A program made the position numbers and the translations under genes. A DNA stretch of 35,629 nt from Dechloromonas sp. Dech2017 (GTDB lineage: Bacteria > Pseudomonadota > Gammaproteobacteria > Burkholderiales > Rhodocyclaceae), in the NCBI GenBank assembly GCA_009469585.1, contig SSXW01000029.1, forward strand, positions 1 to 35,629, written 5' to 3'. Positions 26,021 through 35,629 of this stretch are shown here, piece after piece. Each line of letters opens with the position of its first letter. The stretch's first letter is position 1. A model generated the notes under the pieces. It saw only the letters and a list, made by a program, of their open reading frames with translations, was not told the DNA's origin and ran no database searches.

Positions 26021-26512
26021 ATGCGACACATCATTTCCATCCTGATTGAAAATGAATCAGGTGCACTTTCCCGCGTGGCCGGGTTGTTCTCGGCCCGCGG
26101 ATACAACATCGAATCGCTGACCGTGGCGCCGACGGAAGATCCTTCGCTGTCCCGGATGACCATCCTGACTTCGGGCTCCGACGAGGTGCTCGAGCAGATT
26201 ACCAAGCAGCTCAACAAACTGGTTGATGTGGTCAAGGTCGTCGACCTTTCCGAGGCTGCCCATGTCGAGCGCGAACTGATGCTGATCAAGGTTCGTGCGA
26301 CCGGCAAGGATCGTGAGGAAATGAAGCGGATGGCCGATATTTTCCGTGGTCGCATCGTCGATGTTACCGAATCGACCTTTGTTATCGAGTTGACCGGCGC
26401 AAGCGGCAAGCTCGATTCCTTCATCGCCGCGCTCGATGCCGGCCTGATTCTCGAAACCGTCCGTACCGGTGTCTGTGGCATCGGTCGCGGCGATCGTATC
26501 CTTAAAGTCTAA
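26021..26512 (+). CDS. ilvN: Acetolactate synthase, small regulatory subunit
   Basis: 163 residues. The N-terminal ACT domain starts HIISILIENESGALSRVAGLFSARG, with the NESGALSRV loop that forms the valine-binding site for feedback inhibition. The C-terminal half (GKDREEMKRMADIFRGRIVDVTESTFVIELTG) is the conserved activation domain. It matches IlvH/IlvN of about 160 residues; the symbol used varies by annotation (ilvH in E. coli isozyme III). The ribosome site GGGGAGG lies about 10 nt before the ATG. Confidence 0.96.
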   Translation: MRHIISILIENESGALSRVAGLFSARGYNIESLTVAPTEDPSLSRMTILTSGSDEVLEQITKQLNKLVDVVKVVDLSEAAHVERELMLIKVRATGKDREEMKRMADIFRGRIVDVTESTFVIELTGASGKLDSFIAALDAGLILETVRTGVCGIGRGDRILKV

Positions 26513-27553
<1,041 letters not shown>

Positions 27554-27602
27554 TTCCGGCTATGCCTGGGTAGCTGTCGTTGCCGACGCTATCCATGTCG
27601 AG

Positions 27603-27633
27603 GGGCGGTGTGGAATTCTGCACCGCCCTTTTT
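27603..27633 (+). terminator. Intrinsic terminator after ilvC
   Basis: GGGCGGTG and CACCGCCC form an 8-bp stem with a 10-nt loop, followed by TTTTT. It separates the ilv operon from pssA. Confidence 0.9.
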
Positions 27634-27697
27634 GTTTGCGGACGATCGAACCGTTCAGGGTGTATGCTTTGATGGTTGTGGATAATTGTTGCTGCCA

Positions 27698-28450
27698 ATG
27701 ACCGAACTCAAGCCTCGCAAGACCCTCTTCAATCCCGAGATCAAGCGGCGCGGAATTTATCTGCTGCCGAATCTCTTCACGACGGCAGCGCTCTTTGCCG
27801 GGTTTTTCGCCATTGTCCAGGCCATGCAGGGCGATTTCGAGCGGGCGGCCATGGCCATTTTCATCGCCATGGTCCTCGATGGTCTCGATGGGCGGGTAGC
27901 TCGCCTGACCAACACGCAGTCGGCATTCGGTGCTGAGTACGATTCCCTGTCCGACATGGTCAGTTTCGGCGCCGCGCCGGCCCTGGTCATGTACGAGTGG
28001 GCCTTGCGCGACCTGGGGCGCCTGGGGTGGATTGCCGCCTTCATCTACTGTGCCGGCGCGGCGCTGCGTTTGGCACGCTTCAACACGACGCTTGAGGTCA
28101 TGGACAAGCGCTATTTCCAGGGGCTGCCTTCGCCGGCGGCGGCGGCGCTGGTCGCCGGACTGGTCTGGGTGATGATCACCAGCGGCATCCCGGGTAGCGA
28201 TGTGCGCTGGCTGGCCTGCGTGCTGACAGTTTTTGCCGGCTTGACGATGATTTCGAACGTTCGCTACTACAGTTTCAAGGATGTCAATCTGAAGAAAAGC
28301 GTCCCCTTCTTCGTGATCGCAGCGATTGCTCTCGGCTTCGCGCTGGTCGCCTACAGCCCGGAAATCGCGCTTTTCGGATTTTTCGTCGTCTATGGCTTGT
28401 CGGGCTATGTCCTGGCCGCCAGCGCCCTGCTCAAACGCAAGGCCCAGTGA
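27698..28450 (+). CDS. pssA: CDP-diacylglycerol-serine O-phosphatidyltransferase
   Basis: Makes phosphatidylserine, the precursor of phosphatidylethanolamine, in the inner membrane. 250 residues from the ATG at 27698. The CDP-alcohol phosphotransferase signature (D-G-x2-A-R-x8-G-x3-D-x3-D) is present as [11 protein letters not shown]...GAEYDSLSD, near residues 53-78. About six to eight membrane helices follow. This is the integral-membrane type, not the peripheral E. coli PssA. An in-frame TTG at 27686 is possible, but [25 protein letters not shown] looks like the usual start. leuA follows 16 bp later. Confidence 0.94.
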   Translation: MTELKPRKTLFNPEIKRRGIYLLPNLFTTAALFAGFFAIVQAMQGDFERAAMAIFIAMVLDGLDGRVARLTNTQSAFGAEYDSLSDMVSFGAAPALVMYEWALRDLGRLGWIAAFIYCAGAALRLARFNTTLEVMDKRYFQGLPSPAAAALVAGLVWVMITSGIPGSDVRWLACVLTVFAGLTMISNVRYYSFKDVNLKKSVPFFVIAAIALGFALVAYSPEIALFGFFVVYGLSGYVLAASALLKRKAQ

Positions 28451-28466
28451 CACTGCGGAGCGAAGC

Positions 28467-30008
28467 ATGAAACAGCATCTGGTAATTTTCGACACCACCC
28501 TGCGCGACGGCGAGCAAAGCCCCGGCGCTTCGATGACCCGCGAGGAAAAGATTCGCGTCGCCCGCCAACTGGAGAAGATGCGGGTCGACGTCATCGAGGC
28601 CGGTTTTGCCGCCGCCTCGCCCGGCGATTTCGATGCCATCCAGGCGATTGCCCATGCCATCAAGGACTCGACGGTTTGTTCGCTGGCCCGGGCCAATGAA
28701 AACGATATCCGGCGGGCTGGCGAGGCGATCGCCCAAGCCAAGTCGGGGCGGATTCACACCTTCATCGCGACCTCGCCCATCCACATGGAGAAGAAACTGC
28801 GCATGTCGCCCGACCAGGTAGTGGCGCAGGCCGTCAAGGCGATCGGCTGGGCGCGCGAGTATACGGATGATGTCGAGTTCTCGGCCGAGGATGCCGGGCG
28901 CTCCGAGTTGGACTTCCTTTGCCGCATTTTCGAGGAAGTCATCAAGGCCGGGGCGACGACCATCAACGTGCCGGATACCGTCGGCTACAACATTCCCTCG
29001 CAGTACGCCGAGACCATGCGGCAGCTGATCGAGCGCGTGCCGAATTCGGACAAGGTGGTGTGGTCGGTGCACTGCCACAACGATCTCGGGCTGGCCGTAT
29101 CCAATTCGCTGGCGGCGGTGCTGGCTGGCGCCCGCCAGGTCGAATGCACCATCAACGGGCTCGGCGAGCGGGCCGGCAATGCCTCGCTGGAAGAGGTAGT
29201 GATGGCGGTGCGTACCCGCAGCGACGTCTTTCCGGTGGAAACCCGGATCGACACGACGCAGATCGTTCCGGCTTCCAAGCTGGTGTCCCAGATCACCGGC
29301 TACCCGGTGCAGCCCAACAAGGCGGTGGTCGGGGCCAATGCCTTCGCCCACGAATCGGGCATCCATCAGGATGGCGTGCTCAAGCATCGCGAGACCTACG
29401 AGATCATGCGCGCCGAGGATGTCGGCTGGAGCCAGAACAAGCTGGTGCTCGGCAAGCACTCCGGGCGCAACGCCTTCAAGTCGCGATTGCTCGAGCTCGG
29501 CATCGAACTGGAGAGCGACGAGGCGCTCAACGCCGCCTTCGCCCGCTTCAAGGAACTGGCCGACCGCAAGCACGAAATTTTCGACGAAGACCTGCACGCC
29601 CTGGTTTCCGACGAGGTGGTGACGCCGGAGCAGGAGCATTTCAAGCTGCTCTATTCGCGGGTCTGCTCGGAAACCGGCGAAATGCCGCAGGCCAAGGTCA
29701 TCCTCAGTGTCGGCGGTGTCGAGCAGGCGGCCGAGGCGGCTGGTGGCGGGCCGGTCGATGCGACCTTCAAGGCCATCGAAAGCATCGTCGGCAGCGGCGC
29801 CCAGTTGATGCTTTATTCGGTGAATGCCATCACCACCGGCACCGACGCCCAGGGCGAAGTGACCACCCGTCTGAGCAAGGGCGGGCGCATCGTCAATGGT
29901 AACGGGGCGGACACCGACATCGTCATTGCCTCGGCCCGTTCCTACCTGAATGCGCTGAACAGGCTGCATTCCTCGCTGGACAAGGTGAAGGCTCAGGGCG
30001 ACGTCTGA
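28467..30008 (+). CDS. leuA: 2-isopropylmalate synthase
   Basis: Condenses 2-oxoisovalerate with acetyl-CoA, the committed step of leucine synthesis. 513 residues, the standard bacterial length. The TIM-barrel catalytic domain begins [14 protein letters not shown]; metal ligands include the Asp of this motif and the HCHNDLG histidines; [13 protein letters not shown] closes the active site. The C-terminal about 120 residues are the LeuA dimer domain for leucine feedback. The ATG follows GCGGAG. The frame is open upstream into pssA, but the family start is at 28467. It is probably co-transcribed with pssA. Confidence 0.97.
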   Translation: MKQHLVIFDTTLRDGEQSPGASMTREEKIRVARQLEKMRVDVIEAGFAAASPGDFDAIQAIAHAIKDSTVCSLARANENDIRRAGEAIAQAKSGRIHTFIATSPIHMEKKLRMSPDQVVAQAVKAIGWAREYTDDVEFSAEDAGRSELDFLCRIFEEVIKAGATTINVPDTVGYNIPSQYAETMRQLIERVPNSDKVVWSVHCHNDLGLAVSNSLAAVLAGARQVECTINGLGERAGNASLEEVVMAVRTRSDVFPVETRIDTTQIVPASKLVSQITGYPVQPNKAVVGANAFAHESGIHQDGVLKHRETYEIMRAEDVGWSQNKLVLGKHSGRNAFKSRLLELGIELESDEALNAAFARFKELADRKHEIFDEDLHALVSDEVVTPEQEHFKLLYSRVCSETGEMPQAKVILSVGGVEQAAEAAGGGPVDATFKAIESIVGSGAQLMLYSVNAITTGTDAQGEVTTRLSKGGRIVNGNGADTDIVIASARSYLNALNRLHSSLDKVKAQGDV

Positions 30009-30038
30009 GTCCGCCGGCGTCTGACCGGAAAGGCCGCC

Positions 30039-31006
<968 letters not shown>

Positions 31007-31021
31007 CTATTATACGGCCCC

Positions 31022-31855
31022 ATGCACAAGCGCTCCCGAAATCTCCGACCCTTGCCGAAGGCTGGTGGACTGGGCGGCATCTTCCGCCGTTTCGTCGGCG
31101 AGAACATGATGCTGACCAGCTCGGCGCTGGCCTTCACGACGCTGATGTCGCTGGTTCCGCTGGCCGCCGTGGTGCTGGCCCTGGCTGGCGCCGTTCCCTA
31201 TCTCGACCTGCTGGTCGGCCGCCTCGACGTCATGCTGCGCGATGCCTTGCTGCCGGCCGGGGCGGCCGCCGACATCGCCGGCAATATCGGCCGTTTTTCC
31301 CACAAGGCGCAGAAACTGACGGTGGCCGGCATCGCCGTGCTCAGTGTGACTGCCTTCCTGCTGATCAACACCATCGAGCGGACTTTCAACCACCTGTGGC
31401 AGGTCAAGCCGCGGCCGATACTCGCCCGCCTTCGCCTCTACGCCTTCGTGATGGCCGTCTGGCCCTTCATCCTCGGCGCCGTGGCCGGCGTCGTGTCCTT
31501 CGCCGTGACCACCTCGCTGGGTTTTTTCGACGAGCCGATGTGGATGCGGCGTTTCATCCTCAAGGCTGTCACCACGATCCTGCTCGGGCTATTCTTTTCC
31601 TTTTTGTACTATGCCGTGCCCAATGCCCCGGTTTCCCGGCGGGCCGCCCTGACCGGCGGCGTCTTCGCGGCCTTGGCATTTTCCGCCATGCAGAAGGTTT
31701 TCGAACTCTTCCTGGTCAGTTCGGCAACGCTGAAAAGCATCTACGGGGCATTCGCCGTCTTCCCGGTCTTCCTCATCTGGCTCCAGTTGTCCTGGGCCGT
31801 GGTGCTGATCGGTGGGCTGCTTGCGGCTACCCTGTATCGTCGGGCGCCACGCTGA
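31022..31855 (+). CDS. YihY/BrkB-family inner-membrane protein
   Basis: 277 residues, six predicted membrane helices (about 37-62, 95-115, 135-165, 180-200, 208-235, 240-265). The family (UPF0761, YihY/virulence factor BrkB) was once mis-called RNase BN; its role is not established. Conserved features seen are SSALAFTTLMSLVPL, TIERTFNHLW and SIYGAFAVFPVFLIWLQLSW. The ATG at 31022 has no ribosome site, and a TATTAT ends 8 nt upstream. The end overlaps the convergent 504-aa gene by 29 bp. Confidence 0.9.
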   Translation: MHKRSRNLRPLPKAGGLGGIFRRFVGENMMLTSSALAFTTLMSLVPLAAVVLALAGAVPYLDLLVGRLDVMLRDALLPAGAAADIAGNIGRFSHKAQKLTVAGIAVLSVTAFLLINTIERTFNHLWQVKPRPILARLRLYAFVMAVWPFILGAVAGVVSFAVTTSLGFFDEPMWMRRFILKAVTTILLGLFFSFLYYAVPNAPVSRRAALTGGVFAALAFSAMQKVFELFLVSSATLKSIYGAFAVFPVFLIWLQLSWAVVLIGGLLAATLYRRAPR

Positions 31856-33341
31856 AGATCTCGATGGCGCTCGATTGTTCGTGGAGTTGAACAGGATTCA
31901 GTTCCCGGATGCTCAGATTGGTGTTATCGAAGAGCACGACGACCCGGTGCGTCAGTTCACTGATCACTCCGGTCGGCACGACCAGCGACGGAATCTCGCG
32001 CATCGGCGGCATGGCCGGTAGCATCAGGGCAGCGACCTTGCGCGATATCGCCGCGGCGGGGTTGGCCACCTCAACCGCCGTCGCCCTGGGCGCCAGCATT
32101 TGCAGGCCGAGCTCGATGTGTTCGGGGTTTTCCGAAATGGCCCAGCGAATGATGCAGATGTTCCACGGCGAATAGGCTTCCGGGTCCTCGTCGATGGCTT
32201 GCAGAGCGACGATGTCGCCGACCCTGAGATGATCCGTGTGGCCGGCCATGTGCATCAGGGCATAACCATCCGGACTCTCGTTGGTGACCATCCATTCGCT
32301 CAGCTCGCCCGGCGCCGTTGGCGACTTGATCAGTTGCCACAACTTGTCCAGGCCGGGGCACAGGCTGGCCCGGTAGGATTGGCGGCGTCGCGGGAAGCGG
32401 CGCTTGGCCGGGTGCCCCCACAATTGGCTCAGCCTGAGCAACACGCCGGGGCCGGTATGGGTGTCGGCAAAGGAGGGCAGTCCGAGCAACTCGGCCGGTG
32501 TTCCTTCGAGCAATTCCTGGCGATGCTGCAGGGCCTGCGCGGCAATCGCCGCGCACGAGAAATACAGCGCCCGGGTCTCGGGGCCAGGAATGCGGCGGAC
32601 CAGCGCATGCGCCGGCACATCCTTTTCCGGATCCATCCAGAAAATGCCGTCGCTGTCGATCAGCGGGTCATCGGTCAGGTCGACCGGCGACGGGCACTTG
32701 GCGACATACTCGGCGATGAACTCCAGTTCCATTGCCGTAAACGACGAGGGATGGGCGATTGCCGTCAGGATAATGTTGATGTACAGGCGGCGGATGCTGG
32801 CACTGCCATGCGGACCGGCGATTTCGTCCAGTTGCAGGCGGCGGGCCGTGCGAAACGCGGCGTGCAGTTGCTGCCACAGTCCGACCGGGGTCGGTGCGGC
32901 AATCAGGTTGGCGATGCGGACCTGCCAGGCAATGGCGTAGATCGCCCGGCGCAGGGAGTTGTGCGGGCTTTTCGGGGCGCCGGTCGCCAGGGGGTCGAAC
33001 AATTCGGCCAGGGTGTTGAAGTAGTCCTGGGTCAGTGTGGCCAACAGATCCTGCACGACGCGCAGGCGCTGGCGCAGCTTGCGCGGGATGGGCAGCGTGA
33101 CGTCTTGCAGGCTGCGCACTTCGGCATTGGCGATGCGCGCAGCCTGGCCGTAGAACAGATCGAGTATCCTGATGCGCTGGTCGCAGGGCAAGGGCGTTTC
33201 GCGCAGCAGCAGGATCTGCCGGTGCAACTGGTCGGCGTCTTCCGACCCGGAGCGGCCGCGGGCCATGGACAACCACTCGAGGATGTTCCTGACGGTGGTT
33301 TCCTGGCTGCTGGGCAAGCGCGTTTCCGGGGGCGGCGGCAT
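31827..33341 (-). CDS. Hypothetical protein with possible C-terminal PilZ-like motifs
   Basis: 504 residues, no signal peptide or membrane helix, largely helical in the first 320. The family is not recognised with certainty. Near residues 317-326 there is an Arg-rich RRRQSYR segment and, about 40 residues later, NESPDGYAL followed by HTDHLRVGDIVAL. This order (RxxxR, then N/D-x-S-x-x-G) matches the c-di-GMP-binding signature of PilZ domains, though degenerate. If correct, it would be a cytosolic c-di-GMP effector with a long helical N-domain. It has no operon partner. A TATTCT hexamer ends 9 nt before the ATG. Confidence 0.75.
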   Translation of the reverse strand: MPPPPETRLPSSQETTVRNILEWLSMARGRSGSEDADQLHRQILLLRETPLPCDQRIRILDLFYGQAARIANAEVRSLQDVTLPIPRKLRQRLRVVQDLLATLTQDYFNTLAELFDPLATGAPKSPHNSLRRAIYAIAWQVRIANLIAAPTPVGLWQQLHAAFRTARRLQLDEIAGPHGSASIRRLYINIILTAIAHPSSFTAMELEFIAEYVAKCPSPVDLTDDPLIDSDGIFWMDPEKDVPAHALVRRIPGPETRALYFSCAAIAAQALQHRQELLEGTPAELLGLPSFADTHTGPGVLLRLSQLWGHPAKRRFPRRRQSYRASLCPGLDKLWQLIKSPTAPGELSEWMVTNESPDGYALMHMAGHTDHLRVGDIVALQAIDEDPEAYSPWNICIIRWAISENPEHIELGLQMLAPRATAVEVANPAAAISRKVAALMLPAMPPMREIPSLVVPTGVISELTHRVVVLFDNTNLSIRELNPVQLHEQSSAIEIFSVAPDDTG

Positions 33342-33441
33342 GGTTTTCGCAGAATAGCAAAAATCCGTGCCTTATCCATCGTTGCCTTGCCCTATCGCGC
33401 ATAAGCTTGCCGGCAGCGGTGTTGTGCTCTGTCTAAGTGGC

Positions 33442-33469
33442 TTGTTTTTCCTTGATAAAGCGATATAAT
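33442..33469 (+). promoter_or_regulatory. Promoter of rpsP-rimM-trmD-rplS
   Basis: TTGTTT (33442-33447) and a perfect TATAAT (33464-33469) with 16-bp spacing. The predicted leader of about 28 nt starts in a pyrimidine-rich stretch before the rpsP ATG. Confidence 0.7.
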
Positions 33470-33504
33470 CTTGGGTCTTTTTTCCAGCTAACGAAAGTAT
33501 ACCC

Positions 33505-33759
33505 ATGGTTGTTATCCGTCTTGCCCGTGGTGGCGCCAAGAAGCGCCCGTTCTACAACATGGTTGTTACCGACTCCCGCAACCGTCGCGACGGCCGTTTC
33601 GTCGAGCGTATCGGCTTCTACAACCCGATCGCCTCCGGCAACGCCGAAGCCCTGCGCATTTCTACCGACCGCCTGGCTTTCTGGCAGCAGAACGGCGCCC
33701 AGCTGTCGCCGACCGTTGCCCGCTTGGTCAAGCAGCACGCTGCCCAGCAAGCCGCTTAA
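33505..33759 (+). CDS. rpsP: 30S ribosomal protein S16
   Basis: 84 residues; binds 16S rRNA early in 30S assembly. The family signature starts [25 protein letters not shown], with [14 protein letters not shown] next. First gene of the classical rpsP-rimM-trmD-rplS operon. The ATG at 33505 is preceded by a weak AACGAAAG site. Confidence 0.98.
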   Translation: MVVIRLARGGAKKRPFYNMVVTDSRNRRDGRFVERIGFYNPIASGNAEALRISTDRLAFWQQNGAQLSPTVARLVKQHAAQQAA

Positions 33760-33768
33760 GTTTTTGCT

Positions 33769-34281
33769 TTGACCGGCAACGATATCGTCATTCTGGGGCG
33801 GCTGGCCGACCCCTATGGGATACGTGGCTGGATCAGGGTGCATCCGTATGGTGACGATCCGCTGGCCTGGGCCGAGATGCCCGTCTGGTGGATCAGTCGT
33901 GATGGTGAAGCGTGGCGCGAGTGCGGGCTGAAGGGCTTCAAGGCCCATGCCAACGGTTTGGTGGCCCTGCTCGATGGCGTCAATGATCGCAACGCCTCCG
34001 AGGCCATGAAGGGGATGCTGGTCGGAGCGCCGCGCGAGGCGTTGCCGAGCACCGATGAAGACGAGTTTTACTGGGCCGACCTGATCGGCCTCGATGTGGT
34101 GAATACCGCCGACGAGCGGCTCGGCAAGGTCGCCGGGCTGATCGAGACGGGCGCCAACGCCGTCTTGCGCATCGTTGGCGACGACGAGGCCGAGCATCTC
34201 GTGCCCTTCGTTTCGGCGGTGGTGCTGGCGGTGGACAAGGAAGCCGGACGGATCCGGGTGGAGTGGGGCAGCGACTGGTGA
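33769..34281 (+). CDS. rimM: 16S rRNA processing protein RimM
   Basis: 170 residues. Assembly factor that binds S19 and helps mature the 30S head. The N-terminal RimM barrel has [22 protein letters not shown]; the C-terminal PRC-barrel has [14 protein letters not shown] and [10 protein letters not shown]...HLVPFV. Start is TTG at 33769, nine bases after the rpsP stop; no Shine-Dalgarno is visible, so low translation relative to rpsP is likely, as known for this operon. The stop overlaps the trmD GTG (GTGA). Confidence 0.96.
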   Translation: MTGNDIVILGRLADPYGIRGWIRVHPYGDDPLAWAEMPVWWISRDGEAWRECGLKGFKAHANGLVALLDGVNDRNASEAMKGMLVGAPREALPSTDEDEFYWADLIGLDVVNTADERLGKVAGLIETGANAVLRIVGDDEAEHLVPFVSAVVLAVDKEAGRIRVEWGSDW

Positions 34282-35042
34282 TCCGGTTCGACTGCATCAG
34301 CATCTTCCCGGAGATGTTCGCGGCGGTAACGCACAGTGGCATTACCCGCCGGGCGCTGGAAGAACAGCGCTGGCATTGGCAGGGCTGGAATCCGCGGGAT
34401 TTCGCCGACAATGCCTGGCGGCGGGTCGATGATCGCCCCTTCGGTGGCGGGCCGGGCATGCTGATGCAGCCGGGGCCGCTGGAGAAGGCGATCAACGCGG
34501 CCAAAGCTGAGCAGCGCGCGGCGGGGCTGGCCGGCAGCCGGGTCATCTACCTGTCGCCGCAGGGCGCGCCGCTGACGCACCAGCGGGTGATGCAGCTGGC
34601 GACCGGCGGGGAAGGGCTGATCCTTCTCTGCGGCCGTTATGAAGGGATTGACGAGCGTCTGATCGAGCGCTGCGTCGATGAAGAAATTTCGATCGGGGAT
34701 TTTGTGCTTTCCGGCGGCGAGTTGCCGGCGATGGTGTTGATCGACGCCGTCGTCCGCCAGTTGCCGGGAGTGCTCGGAGATGCCGCTTCGGCGGTGGAAG
34801 ATTCGTTTGTCGGTGGTCTGCTGGATTGTCCGCACTACACCCGCCCGGAAATCTACGAGGGCGAGGCGGTGCCGGAGGTGTTGCTGTCCGGCGACCACAA
34901 GAGAATTCGTCGCTGGCGGCTCAAGCAGTCGCTGGCCCGAACCCGGAAGCGCCGGCCGGATTTGCTGGCGCACCGCGTGTTGAGCGCGGAGGAAACGCAA
35001 CTCCTCACGGAAATATCCGGAGAGGAGCAATGCGGTGAGTAA
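34278..35042 (+). CDS. trmD: tRNA (guanine-37-N1)-methyltransferase
   Basis: SAM-dependent SPOUT enzyme that makes m1G37 in tRNA and prevents +1 frameshifting. 254 residues from GTG at 34278, whose bases overlap the rimM stop. It begins [13 protein letters not shown], the standard N-terminus. The trefoil-knot segments [15 protein letters not shown] and [19 protein letters not shown] bind [14 protein letters not shown] is the conserved loop before them. A longer frame from 34263 is open but would add non-family residues. Confidence 0.97.
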   Translation: MIRFDCISIFPEMFAAVTHSGITRRALEEQRWHWQGWNPRDFADNAWRRVDDRPFGGGPGMLMQPGPLEKAINAAKAEQRAAGLAGSRVIYLSPQGAPLTHQRVMQLATGGEGLILLCGRYEGIDERLIERCVDEEISIGDFVLSGGELPAMVLIDAVVRQLPGVLGDAASAVEDSFVGGLLDCPHYTRPEIYEGEAVPEVLLSGDHKRIRRWRLKQSLARTRKRRPDLLAHRVLSAEETQLLTEISGEEQCGE

Positions 35043-35070
35043 GTTGTTTTATAAATTTTAAGGATCTCAC

Positions 35071-35442
35071 ATGAACCTGATTCAACAGCTGGAACAAGAA
35101 GAAATCGCCCGCCTGGGCAAGACCGTCCCTGAATTCGCCCCGGGCGACACCGTCGTCGTCCAGGTCAAGGTCAAGGAAGGCAACCGCGAGCGTCTGCAGG
35201 CTTACGAAGGCGTCGTCATCGCCAAGCGCAATCGCGGCCTGAACTCGGCTTTCATCGTCCGCAAGATATCTTCCGGCGAAGGCGTCGAGCGTACCTTCCA
35301 GACCTACTCCCCGCTGGTCGCTTCGATCGAAGTCAAGCGTCGCGGTGACGTGCGTCGTGCCAAGCTGTACTACCTGCGCGAGCGTTCGGGCAAGTCGGCT
35401 CGTATCAAGGAAAAGCTGGTCCGCAAGTCTGCCGCTGCGTAA
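35071..35442 (+). CDS. rplS: 50S ribosomal protein L19
   Basis: 123 residues, at the 30S-50S interface. It has the family core [35 protein letters not shown], abbreviated here to its first part FAPGDTV and the closing IAKRNRG, then a Lys/Arg-rich tail ending [14 protein letters not shown]. The ribosome site AAGGAT precedes the ATG. Last gene of its operon, followed by a strong terminator. Confidence 0.98.
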   Translation: MNLIQQLEQEEIARLGKTVPEFAPGDTVVVQVKVKEGNRERLQAYEGVVIAKRNRGLNSAFIVRKISSGEGVERTFQTYSPLVASIEVKRRGDVRRAKLYYLRERSGKSARIKEKLVRKSAAA

Positions 35443-35462
35443 GCGAGGCTTTCCCAAGGAAC

Positions 35463-35490
35463 AAAAAAAGGCGCTGCGGCGCCTTTTTTA
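35463..35490 (+). terminator. Intrinsic terminator of rplS
   Basis: AAAAAAGGCGC and GCGCCTTTTTT form an 11-bp stem with a TGCG loop. The A/T flanks make it potentially bidirectional. The IS edge is 8 nt past the last T of the run. Confidence 0.93.
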
Positions 35491-35497
35491 TTTTCCG

Positions 35498-35629
35498 TGA
35501 CCCGTCCTAGCAGAAGTTGACACCTTTTCTATCTAGAAAGGGGAAGTCCGATGGAAACTGGGGTGAAGAGGACGCAGCGAGACTACACGCTGGCTTTTAA
35601 GCTGGCAGTGGTGGAGCAAGTCGAAAAAG
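35498..35629 (+). mobile_element. IS3-type insertion sequence, 5' end only (right copy)
   Basis: Exact inverted copy of the first 132 bases, beginning TGACCCGTCC and running off the window. It holds the IS left end, a ribosome site and the start of orfA. It follows the rplS terminator, in the same direction as rplS. Because only one end is visible, completeness and target duplication cannot be assessed. Confidence 0.8.
35551..35629 (+). CDS. IS3-family transposase OrfA, N-terminal fragment (right copy)
   Basis: Partial gene cut by the window edge, 26 residues visible and identical to the left copy. The ATG at 35551 follows AAAGGGGAAG. The basic N-terminus VKRTQRDYTLAFKLAVVEQ is the beginning of the helix-turn-helix of IS3-type OrfA proteins. 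Confidence 0.7.
   Translation, partial: METGVKRTQRDYTLAFKLAVVEQVEK

Overview
The window looks like one contig from a betaproteobacterium, most likely of the Rhodocyclales (Dechloromonas/Azonexus type). The evidence is the high GC content, the gene order holC-pepA divergent from lptFG, the sigma factor-DUF3619-DUF3106-RDD block beside ilvI-ilvN-ilvC-pssA-leuA, a fused pabBC, and several chemoreceptor genes. This taxonomic call is inference from protein families and synteny, not from a database search. Nearly all of the content is chromosomal housekeeping. There are no rRNA genes, tRNA genes, CRISPR arrays or prophage that I can see.

Both ends are the same 132-bp sequence in inverted orientation (1-132 and 35498-35629). 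Each is the 5' end of an IS3-type insertion sequence whose orfA runs out of the window. The ends are probably assembly breaks at a multicopy IS. Both copies enter exactly 8 nt after the T-run of an intrinsic terminator (aceA on the left, rplS on the right), and in the same orientation relative to it.

Layout from left to right: aceA (glyoxylate shunt) with a clear promoter and a palindromic operator; a chemoreceptor with a C-terminal cytosolic sensor domain; clpS-clpA-rraA (minus strand); a cold-shock gene; moaC-soxY-soxZ (minus strand) divergent from a BepA-like M48 metalloprotease, tusA and pabBC; a two-gene bipartite Aer/CetAB-like energy-taxis receptor; then valS with a small membrane protein, a hypothetical gene, holC and pepA (minus strand). 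Divergent from pepA is lptF-lptG (LPS export).

Next comes a tightly overlapping minus-strand operon: ECF sigma factor, DUF3619 (possible anti-sigma), DUF3106 (periplasmic) and an RDD membrane protein. Divergent from it is the branched-chain amino acid operon ilvI-ilvN-ilvC, followed by pssA and leuA. The right part holds DUF2069 and wrbA (minus strand), yihY/brkB, a 504-aa protein with possible PilZ-like motifs (minus strand), and the ribosomal operon rpsP-rimM-trmD-rplS.

The most notable points are: the IS/terminator spacing; a C10 tract in DUF3106 where a one-base insertion would fuse it in frame to the RDD protein; an ATA in place of the expected ATG of pabBC, apparently from a change of an ATGA overlap to ATAA; a sigma factor with no ATG, GTG or TTG start upstream of its essential region 2; and a group of genes whose -10-like hexamer lies 6-9 nt before the start codon, suggesting leaderless mRNAs.
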